A stretch of DNA of 64,000 nt from Paramacrobiotus metropolitanus (Eukaryota; Tardigrada; Eutardigrada; Parachela; Macrobiotidae), in NCBI RefSeq assembly GCF_019649055.1, contig NW_026570367.1, forward strand, positions 124,001 to 188,000. The letters run 5' to 3'. The number at the start of each line of letters is the position of its first letter. The stretch's first letter is position 1. The position numbers and the translations under genes are program-made. This document shows, in pieces, positions 48,666 to 58,251 of this stretch. Below the pieces are notes generated by a model. The model made no database searches and was not told the DNA's origin. It saw only the letters and a program-made list of their open reading frames with translations.

Positions 48666-50137
48666 CTGAATATTTGCACATGTACCTAATACTACACAAA
48701 TAAAAGAAAATTATTTCGTTTGTACATAACGAGCCAAACACGGAGGAATAATGGCTTACAACTATTGGTAAATTAAAATTAATAAGTACTTGGAATCTTT
48801 ATATGTACTGTGTGTTGCCATTTTTTCAGCACGCGCGGAAACATTTTGGTTTGATAAACTGTTGCATGGAGTCATTAAAAAAATTTGATCCATTAACTGC
48901 ATGATTTATCTGCACTGTTATGTATTTCTTTGCCAGGATCACGGCTGCATTTGCACATGCTGGCGAGCAAACTCGAGTTTTTTTCCCGGAATCAATAGGA
49001 AAAGGTTATGGTTAGGTCAGAATCTTCTAGAGCAACTGGGATTTAGGGGATGGGCGTTTTTCTGTGATCAGCGAAGCCTGGCAAGTACTTGTCAGATGCT
49101 TATCAAAGAACAATAAAAATTAAGCTTATGGATTTCATAAAGTCAAGTTGCAGAAGGTCAGTAGCTGGAGATCACCCGCAATATCGAGAGGCTTTTGTTA
49201 CTCTTCAAATCAAACAAAACGGGGTGATTAGAAGCTGGGATGATTGGTCGGGAAGGAGAGGGGCCGAAATGCAGGGTACAGTATTCATATATAGTATTCA
49301 TATACTTTGTAATTATGGATTGCTACAGTGTGTTACATGTAAGCTGACCGTGTTAATCAGAAGACACTTACTTATAAGAAATAAAATTTCCAGACGGCTT
49401 ATAAAACCACCGATAGTATTGTTCATGCCTAAGAGGGGCAACATTTAAACTGTTTCCTGCTGTTTCAGATAAACAAACTTCCGTAGTACATAATAATTAA
49501 GGAGTGAATGCGTTAATAGTACAGCTTTAAGAATGGTAAGTGTTGAAGAAAGTACTCTAATAATTTTGAAAACATATACATATGTACGAGTATAGTCCTT
49601 TCCTTGGTGAGCGTCAACAGGACTCAGACATGTGTTAGCAAGCTTTGATGTTTTTGTTCACCTCATTAAATCATGATTACGTTGGCTTATGCAAAAGCCA
49701 TACCCGATATAAATTTGCTTGAACTGAACTTTTTAACATAATGCAACATCTCAAAACCATGCCGCCTTGTACTTGTACATTATTATTAGACTTGCTTCGT
49801 CGCTTCAAATAGCAACAGACGCACCAGCATCGAATACAAAGGACAAAATTATAATCCGTAAAGTTGAAATTGCATCGTATTTGCTGACGCTGAAGTTCTC
49901 GAAAACGTCACTGCTGAATGCTGATTACTGCGAAATGTAATCAGTGCTGTAAAGTATGACGGTTCTTCCTGTAACTGCAGCATCCCGATTATGGTATATA
50001 AGTAGTTTTATCGCACGTTAAGAACATGCACTGCAGATATACAGAGTGCCCCTATATCTTTAGATTGAGCAGTAGCATAAAGCAGCACTAGAAGTCATTT
50101 AATGTCCTGGACAAATGTTGCTGATGGTACATGACGC
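48666..50137. other. Region between CNG-repeat genes A and B
   Basis: Probably the first intron and 5' region of gene A. It holds a short duplicated AT-rich string near 49280-49310 and, on the minus strand, the candidate first exon 49426-49372. No further CNG repeat was found on either strand. Confidence 0.4.
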
Positions 50138-50868
50138 TCAGCGCCGGCGTCGCTTGCCCAGTATAGGTCCCAGCTGACCCGGCACTTGGGGTGCCGTGGA
50201 TCCTGTAATCAAAGCAAATCCTTTTTTCGAAATGGTTCATTGCTTATTTGCTTTCGTTTAGCAGACATACTGATCGAGTGAATATTCGTAGTTATGTATG
50301 AACTGCAGAGTTAAATTACCTATTGGGGCAATTTGCGACACTCCAGCCGGTAAAGCAGGAACGACCAGGGAGAGATGCAGTGTTGAAGGCAGTGTTAACA
50401 GTTGGGGTTGCGATAACCGGCGTTGCGATAACCGGATTCACAACTGTGTTGGTGTTCACGTTCGAAAACACATTGTTATACGTGCAACCTGCGCCAAATT
50501 ACGTCGGTTAACAAAATTAATATCTTTAGCGTAATCTGTTCTGCTTTGCAAAGGTCAAGAAAGACCAACCTGGATAAGGATAAGTGTAATATACGCCGTT
50601 GCAAAGGTAATATGTTCCGGTATAAGGATACGTCAAGGAAGAATATGCATAATTGTTGTAAAAATTGTTGTAATAATTATATGCACATCCTGGATAAGCG
50701 TATGTATAATAAATTCCGTTGCATAAATAATATGTCTGCGCTTCTATCTTGTAATCTGAAAGCGGGAAAGGTCACATAGAGAAGTCAGTTACGCCGTTTT
50801 CCTGTCAACTTACTTGCCAAGAATGCTGCAAACAATATGGTCAAAATGCTTCTGATATCGCTAAACAT
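50138..50868 (-). CDS. CNG-repeat secreted protein B (paralogue of A), with signal peptide and a probable single-base frameshift
   Basis: Minus exons: 50868-50814, 50755-50570, 50488-50320 and 50202-50138. Exon 1 encodes a plausible signal peptide, MFSDIRSILTILFAAFLA. Exon 2 has two repeats, YYLCNGIYYTYAYPGCAYNY and YYLCNGVYYTYPYPG (spliced to CTYNNVFSN), clearly paralogous to gene A. Exon 3 continues with VNPVIATPVIATPTVNTAFN. Near 50390-50360 the reading frame must skip one base to reach PAGVSQIAPIG, which matches PQIAPIG of gene A; exon 4 then gives STAPQVPGQLGPILGKRRRR and stop. Without the shift, the frame stops at 50316 with unrelated residues. Total coding length is 3n+1, consistent with one extra base. 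Internal exons are phase 1-1 as in gene A. Mature protein is about 140 aa and Tyr/Asn-rich. Function unknown. Confidence 0.68.
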
Positions 50869-51716
50869 TTTTTTACTTTATGGTTTTATCAGCAAAATAA
50901 GCGGTTTAGAGACCAAAAGACGAATATTAACTTAACCGCTTCTAATGAGGCATCTCCTAGGTAATTGGCTTGTGTGAGCGTTCATACTTTAAACTTTTAC
51001 TATTATCTCAATTTCTCAAATAACTCTCGTGCAAGAAATCAGTGTAGACTTATTTTTGGTTGACACACTCGAAAAACATGTCACCCTCGTGCAACATATG
51101 TACATCACCACGTGTCTTGGCACTCGCTTGTCAATGTTAATTGGCGTAAATTTTGTTCTCAAGTAATAACTGCGGTCAGAAGTCAGAACCTTCTCGATTT
51201 TTCTGCTGAAATCGCAGTTTGCGAATTACCGCAATAAATTAGACGTACCTAATACATAGTTAGACCATTAAATGCAAAAAGGGGGCCTGACTCAGTTCAT
51301 GAAAAACGTTCTCCGAATTTACTGTACTGCATATAAGGCACAATTAGAATTATATTAATAATTTAATGGTAACGATGTCGCCAGTGTGTGCATACGATGG
51401 CATAGCGTTTGGATATAGGACTGCAACTTAATTAAGACACTTACTTCTATACATTTTTGCCACTTAACTGCACAAAAAGCCCAATAAAAATCGCTTTACA
51501 ACAATTACACCTTAGTCGGCTGAGAGTGTTTTTGACATTTAATTTCCCATCTTCTGATGACTACAACTTTTTAAAAATTCGTAAAAATCGTATATAGAAA
51601 ACACTGTTTTTGGAATCGTTCCCGTCTTGCGACTGACGCAACAAAGAAATACAAAAATTTTGCTGTATAAAACGTTAAAATTTGAGTTTGTTTAAAGGTT
51701 CAAGCATTCTTGTTTG

Positions 51717-52186
51717 TTAGCCATAACGACTCGAATAACGCGATCCGTATCCAGATTGGTAGTAGCGTCCTCCCGAACTATACCGGCTGTAACCTTTTCT
51801 CAGCTTGCTGTCACCACTTTTCTCTTCCACCTGGGCTTCCACGTCCCGCTGATAGCGTCTTCCGTATCCATTTGAATTGTATCGTTCGTAGCTTCCCGAA
51901 TAGGAACCGCCATATCGGCCGTAGGAACCGTATCGTTGCGGATAGTAACTGTCGTAACTTGAATATGCTGAGTAAGGTCGCCGGTAGCTTGAGTAGCTGT
52001 TGTAATACCCACCGGCATATCCTTGATCGATCAGAATTCCTGTAATTTTCAATACAAAACTTAGAATCTGGTAAATAATTTAACATAGTTTGAAATATAT
52101 GCTGGTGTTTAATATCTAGCCGAAATATCTGGTAGCTTACCGGCAAAGAAGACAATGAAGGCGAGCGCGCAGTACACTGGATTCAT
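51717..52186 (-). CDS. Secreted Tyr/Gly/Ser/Arg-rich low-complexity protein
   Basis: Two exons, 52186-52141 and 52039-51717, joined in phase 1, give 122 aa. Exon 1 is a signal peptide (MNPVYCALAFIVFFAG). The mature part is dominated by Tyr, Ser, Gly and Arg, with short repeats such as YSSYRRPYSAYSSYDSYYP, GSYGRYGGSYSGSYERY and a C-terminal RYSSRYG; a short charged insert (DVEAQVEEKSGDSKLRK) divides it. There is no Cys in the mature protein. Such composition occurs in cuticle, silk, glue and shell-matrix proteins and in some antimicrobial peptides; no family can be assigned. A TATA box lies at 52276-52285, as expected for a highly expressed, stage- or tissue-specific gene. It is on the same strand as CNG-repeat genes A and B and about 0.85 kb upstream of B. 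Confidence 0.82.
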
Positions 52187-52275
52187 CTTCGAAAACGTGT
52201 GATTTTCCGAGCTGCAGTAATGAACAAGTTCGATGGTGGAACTTGGAGTTGATGTTCTCTTGTTGAACGTTTCCG

Positions 52276-52285
52276 CTTTATATAC
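52276..52285 (-). promoter_or_regulatory. TATA box of the Tyr/Gly-rich gene
   Basis: Minus-strand GTATATAAAG, 90 bp upstream of the ATG at 52186. It leaves room for a 5' UTR of about 60 nt if transcription starts about 30 bp downstream. Confidence 0.75.
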
Positions 52286-53655
52286 GGCTTGCGGAGCGGA
52301 ACATGTCAGCATTGTTTCAACCTGCAGTTTCGCAGCGCCATAAGCACATTACATGTACGCTCTTAAAACACAAGGATTGTGATCCAACACGGTTCAGCTG
52401 ACTTTGCAGCATCGTAACAAATTTAGGTAGCTATCAGCATCACTTCTACACCAGATTCCAACAATTATTGCACTTACCTTAACAAGAAGCGCGTAAGTAA
52501 CTGACAACACTGTAAGTGATACTTCTAAACGGAAAACGCATTTTCTGTGTTATCCACGAAAGTCTACAATCTAAACTATTGTGTATTTCGAGGCCTTTCA
52601 TTCATGCACAACCTGCAATTTTTTTGGAGACAGCAGTTTCATGGTACAGATACACTGCTCAAGTGTAATGTGTACAGTAGCTCCAAAAACGACGGCTGCT
52701 TGTGTTAATATGTGATATTTTCCTGCCTGCTGTTGCAGCATTAATGCGCTTTCGATAAGACCTCAGGTACACATAAAAGCATCCAAATCCCACAATGTTT
52801 TTATACATGGTGCTCTTCATCAAACAAACCAGTTTCACTCAAAGAAGAGCTATTTTTGTGAATGAAAAGTAGCTCGTCATTTTATTTTTGCTCGTTAAAA
52901 ATTATCCCTAAACAAAAGCATTACGGATCGCACACTATTTAACACACACAAAATATCTGGATTGGAGCTATCACATTGAAACCACACAGGAAGGGGCTTT
53001 TTCTTCCACCAAATGCTTATAAAGGTACGTAAGACCTATATTCCAGCATTCATCGAGTGGAATTTAAAGCAAGTAAAAGCAATAATACGGTCCCCATAAA
53101 ACCAAAGTCACACATGGCAGAGTCAAGAATCCATCAGGGTCATAGTTTCCCTTTACCATATCCGTCCGGATAACTTTCGGAAGCCGACACCCACCAACAC
53201 ACACAAGCTCGCCCTAAACCATGCATGAGCAACTTTTGAGTTTATAAAGGTTTCGAAATACGTATTATAATTCTATAAACGAACCAGAAAATCATTTTCG
53301 AATAACTTCTCTTTGACTTAATAACGCGGTGTTCATCGAGTTTCCGCATTGTGCACGAATCAAATACCGACGCTTTCACTCCCAAAAAGTTGTTCGCATA
53401 TTCTGCCACTTTCGTAGCCCTGAAATTTAAATATTTTCAATAGTATCACTATGAGGAACCGACTACAACCAAACACCTTTCTTGGCTTGGGCAGGCTATG
53501 ATAATCTCCTCTTGGCTTACGATATGGTGCTCATAGACGCATGCTTGTAGGAAAACAGCCAGTACCTAAAGGTCAACACGGCATCTACAGTCTGTACCGA
53601 ACCGTTTTGTTCGAAGCATTTGAGAATAGTATAGAATTCCTTTACGATCGAAGTG
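52286..53655. other. Intergenic region between the Tyr/Gly-rich gene and the PNLDC1-like gene
   Basis: No protein-like frame is visible on either strand, and nothing else was recognised. It should include the 3' UTR of the PNLDC1-like gene. Confidence 0.5.
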
Positions 53656-56600
53656 TTATACAAGAAAACGAATGAAATGAAATATAAGCACCGATATCTT
53701 CCGTACTGTCTCTGTTTTCGTATAGTCTTCCATCGATAAGATAAAATATATGGAAGAACGATACTTTATACCGAAGTGTTGCTTCGAGAGGATCGTTGCA
53801 ACCTTAAAGTTACCGCCACAAAAACGTTCAAAACTATGCGTTAGATACCTGTGATTTGCAGACAGGAACCATCTCATTACCAGACACGAGTCTCACCCAC
53901 GCCTTTAAGCACAAAAAAGCCATATACATACAAAGTCAATAGTGAATCCAATACTAGTATATTATGTTCACCTTGCTGCGAACCGCTTGTTCGTCTTCTC
54001 CAAAAACATTCTAAAATCAAAACTAATTTTCGCTTGAACGCAACTGACCATTAGTACGGTAGATTGACCAACCATAGTTTTGTCGGCAGCAATGTGGAGA
54101 TAAAGAAGCCCTCGGTATTCATCAAGCGCTGCGAAGTCCATTTCCGTACGTAGCAGCAGTAGAGGTGGAAGTGTGTGCAAGGTAGCCTCTCGCTGCCGTC
54201 CAGAAGCAGGAAGCGTACGGGCAGCAGCTTGCAGAGTGCGATTTCGTATTTCGGCCACTTTACTGGCATTCAATACAAATATTGTGTTTAGAAATACTAC
54301 AACAAAATAAAAAATCACTGCAAAAAGATGTCGTTTTGTTGCCGGTGAAATGTTCACCTACCAACACCCGCCATATACGCGTCATAAGCCGCCTCGTGAG
54401 CCTTGTTTTCCGTATCTACGAAGAATCTGCCTATGCATTCTTCCAATGGTATTTCAAATTCCATTCCAACAGAATGAAAATTTACCGTAGTGGTCGTGAC
54501 GATCGTCCTGTTCGAATTTCGGCCCATACTGAAAAACACCAGTTGTCCTGGCGCCAACAACCACTGCGTTAATCGAGCAAAAAACATGGCTAATGAGCCA
54601 CAAACGCTTACTTTGCCGATTTCATTGTACTGAAAAGCTCTTCCAGTGAAGGCGCATCAAAGTGCCCGAATCCATTAATGTTCTGTAATGTTAACAGACA
54701 TGCGGACATGGGACACCAAATAATCCCGGCAAGTAATTAAATAAAATTTTAAAAAATCTGACATACTTCCATCCGCGACACGGCTTGCGTGATGACCTTT
54801 CCGTCATAAAGGTTGGGGAAGACTTCTCGAATAATCGCTTTGAAATCCGCATAATCTTCAGGTATAGGACCGTAAAACGTGTCAACAAGAAACATCAGAT
54901 CTTGAAGCAATTGAAAACCCACTAAAATCTAATAAAGCAGCATCAGCCGTCAAATATCCGTTTTACCAAAATAAATCGTACCGACACCGTTACAGACTTG
55001 CCTTCTTCTCTTGAATAATTTGTGCGAAGATTTTTCCGCCTAAACTAGATTGTTTCAAAAACCTATTTCAAAACATATCAATTACCTTAGTGAACTTGTA
55101 TTCCAAGCGTTTTCTAGTCTCGAACTCATACAATGCTTACCATTCTTCAACAGAGCGATCATTATTCTCGAATGCAGCCCTCTGGTTTGCATTAACAAAC
55201 TGGAACTGCATCTGAAAAATAAGAAACAATGTCTGTATTTACACGCCATTATCAAAAGAAAACTATAGTTTCTACCGAATTCCATGACAATGGTGTTGTC
55301 CAAATCCGCGGAAACATCTCGCGAAGCACACAGTGCAATGCAATGGGAGGACCTGCAATGTTACCGCCGCTCAGAAAACTCAAACAAAGATCTTGCAATG
55401 CATAACTGAAAATGGTCAAGCTATCAATCTCATCGTACTTCTTAATCCTCTTAACTGCTGGGGTTCAAAAGAGCCATTCGCGGAGTCGATGATACTTTCC
55501 ACCGATTGAGCATCGGTTTCCGCCATCCGCAGGGCTTCCGACGAACTAGTTACAAAAACGCATACACATTCCACATGGATCTCGTTTACGTAACAAAAAC
55601 AAAAATTTACAATTCGGCATCCTTCAAGGCGCAAATACCGCGGCGCAATTTGACAGCCAAATGCTCCAGTTCCGCAATGGACAGATTCGGCACTCCACGT
55701 TCAATAACCTGTGAAACAACCCGCTGACCTTTATCAGGGATCGCGTTTGATTCAACTGCTTCAGTTTCAAATGGCACTCAATTTTTCTGCAGGATTGGGT
55801 TTACAAATCGCGGTACAAAAGCGATACTGATGCGACATAACTCGTAAGTGCAAAAATTCTGTTTATTAGCCAGTAACACTAGTGTCGCCCGCCAATCTAA
55901 TTGTAATGTATGCGAAATAGAAAGGAATTAAAATTGCCATTTGTTGTCCACCGTAATCATTTAAATGAAGTGGGTAAAATACTGACATGAGTATTTTTTT
56001 GTAAACAAAATACGATAATATCTTTCAGGTCAGTTTCTGCATTGGTTAAAATATGCGCACCTCATTCAAATCGAAGCCATGATTTTTCAGGAACCGCATT
56101 GCGCTCCATTCACTAACGAAGTTCTTTGTGCGAAAATCTTTAAGCCCAGTGTCAGCTGGTGCCAGGACGATGTTGAAACATGTCACTTTGTAGGTCCTGT
56201 AAAAAACGTCTTGCGAAAGTAAAATGCGCTTAATTACAAGTACTCCACACTCAATTTGTTAGCGCGTTTTCGTGCGATGTTCACCGGTATGACACCAACC
56301 TCTGTTGATCCAAATTATCTCCATGATCAGGGACAGCCTTCGGAAGACGAGTGAAACAAGCCAATCCTGTAAGAAAGTGCAGCAATCGGCGAAATGACAA
56401 GTTACAACCAGTAACAACCAGCGTAAACAACATAACACATACCGAACTGCAGAAGTGAGGCTTCTCGGACATTTTGTCGGAAGCGGCTGTATCGATGATG
56501 GGCCTGATCGAAGCGGGATTCGCGTGAGCCTGATCCGATATTCAGCCCGGAAAATTCTGTGTCAAGGGCTACAGCGCATGGAAGAAAACATCAGCAGTTA

Positions 56601-56768
56601 CAGCTTTCATAACGAGACGTCAGCCATCCCGATCGCCGATCGGCTGTGATTTATGAATGCCTGGGACTCTGACAACTGTGGCGTCGTACCTATGAAGTCC
56701 GCTTGCTTTATGCACGATTCGATTTCTGGAAGCAACTCATCAATGGTGTCAATATTCACAGACACCAT
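53656..56768 (-). CDS. PNLDC1: PNLDC1/PARN-like 3'-exonuclease (CAF1 family), several inner junctions unresolved
   Basis: A DEDD-type RNase; PNLDC1 trims pre-piRNA 3' ends on the mitochondrial surface. Supported minus exons: 56768-56690 (IDELLPEIESCIKQADFI), 56568-56443 (ALDTEFSGLN, with the catalytic D-x-E), 56366-56285 and 56196-56061 (FLKNHGFDLNE). Homologous pieces follow at about 55740-55600 (PFETEAVES...), 54920-54776 (LLQDLMFLVDTFYGPIPEDY), 54680-54612 (FGHFDAPSLEELF), about 54540-54480 (YGPKFEQDDRHDHY) and about 54415-54365 (DTENKAHEAAYDAYMAG, the late catalytic H..D motif). The last frame (53877-53656) ends in a hydrophobic tail (ISVLIFHFIRFLV), like the C-terminal membrane anchor of PNLDC1; this favours PNLDC1 over PARN. 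The usual IGHN motif appears as VGFQ before LLQD. Junctions between 56061 and 54920, and after 54360, are not settled. Confidence 0.75.
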
Positions 56769-57034
56769 TTTCGACAAAACCAGTAGAAGTTTATCAAGCC
56801 CTATTGGATAATTTGCAGATAAATGTCGTACGGAAATTACGAATGATGTTGCAGATCTGTTGCAGAATGCAGATCCACAACAAAAAGACAAAAAAACCTG
56901 CATGTGAGTGCATAGTCATACGGCATGAGGCCTCGTCTGACAACACAATGTTAAGTTTTTTTTTTTTTCTTTTCATACTACCTTTAATAAGTATCACTCG
57001 TAAGTACTAACTAAGTACTCAAAACAACACAAAT

Positions 57035-57598
57035 TCATAAGAAAAACACTTCCTCAATGCTATCCTGATCGGGGATTGTACCCATCACACATATAGCATT
57101 TCCTCGTTGAATTTGAACAGATAGCCGCTGCTTAAAAAACTCTTTCGCCCGCTTCTGGCCCGTGGCGGTTGCTATCCCGTTTCCAACCTTGTCAACGAGC
57201 ATTTTCGTACCGTCCCCCCATGGTCCGTAAACTTCAATCGCTGCCGCTGTGAGGTTGTATCGTGGTAAAAGCCAGGCGTGTTTGATCAGTTTGGCCCGTT
57301 CCGCCAGCTCGGCAGCGGCTCCGACGTTAAGAAAGGTGCGGTCGATATACGAAGCAGCGAGTGTGTCAACGCAGGTCACGTCAGTAGCCAGCGGTTTACC
57401 GCGCTCCCAGGGTATAAGAGTGATCACGTCCGGCCTCTTGCGATCTTTCACTGAGAGACCTTTTGGTTCCATTTTCGCTGGGAAACCGGCGGTCTTCAGT
57501 CCGCGGGTGAATTCCGCGCTAATGCCATCGTGCCGTGGCAGCCTTCCGGCTGACCGCTTACATCGGAGCCCGTGCCGGCCCAATTCATCGACTTGCAT
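57035..57598 (-). mobile_element. Non-LTR retroelement fragment, C-terminal part of the RT polyprotein (minus strand)
   Basis: One open frame on the minus strand (187 codons) encodes the C-terminal region that follows the reverse transcriptase in an abundant group of metazoan non-LTR elements. Recognised markers are GRHGLRCKRSAGRLPRHD, KRPDVITLIPWERGKPLATD, VTCVDTLAASY, and QRLSVQIQRGNAICVMG near the end. No reverse transcriptase core, endonuclease or 3' tail is present, so this is a dead fragment. It begins exactly where the sister segment on the opposite strand begins, giving a head-to-head structure. Confidence 0.8.
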
Positions 57599-57990
57599 CC
57601 GCTGATCTCCAAATTGTGCCCTACGTTGCCCGCCACGGATATAACCACTGCTACACTAGCATGGAAATTGCTAGCGGCAACGGACGAACTTCCTGCTGAG
57701 GCGTTCAGGCATGTCCAGAAAGCGTGGGATACACCGGCAGTACTACATGCGTTTTCCAGTTTGACTGAATTACGGACCACAAAGGAAGAAGTCGCACACT
57801 TGAAGGCGGTGTCAGTGCCCGAATCCGGTGCATGGATTCATGCTTTGCCAGCAGCATGTCTCGGTAACCTATTGGACAACAACGCCTTCCGTATAAGTGT
57901 AGCGCTACGTCTCGGAGCACCAATAGTTACTCCCCATGTGTGTGTTTGTGGCGGACAATCGATGAATTGGGATGTTAAGTCCATCCCAAG
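57572..57990 (+). mobile_element. Upstream part of the same retroelement, inverted (plus strand)
   Basis: This plus-strand frame encodes the stretch that normally precedes the fragment at 57598-57035: AEFRHVQKAWDTPAV-like sequence, then ESGAWIHALPAACLGNLLD, FRISVALRLGAPIVTPHVC and the VCGG knuckle. Instead of continuing into the Cys/His region it breaks off near 57971. A 13-nt string TCGATGAATTGGG, which codes part of the junction, occurs here at 57959-57971 and in reverse complement at 57579-57591. The two halves of one element thus lie head to head with a small duplication at the ends of the inversion. Beyond about 57990 no element sequence is recognised. Confidence 0.75.
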
Positions 57991-58251
57991 GGGTGGCAGC
58001 CACTTAGTTTGCACTTCATCATGAAAGGATATGCCAGCTGATAAACGCATTTATAAACACCGTTGTTTTCCTACTGTCATCCTGTCATCTAGAGCAGACA
58101 TTATTATGACGATTTATAATTTATTGAACGTTTTTCTTTGAAAATACCTTCTTTTAGGATGAACAAATAATATTACGTGTAAAACATTTATGCTTACCGT
58201 GGATTTGATCGTGTAGTGCGTTTCTTCTGTCCTGCAGGTTTTGAAAGTATC

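Noticed and set aside
50160-50204. Short GC hairpin that looked like an RNA gene
   Set aside because: The minus-strand reading is better explained as the last exon of CNG gene B, with acceptor and phase in place.
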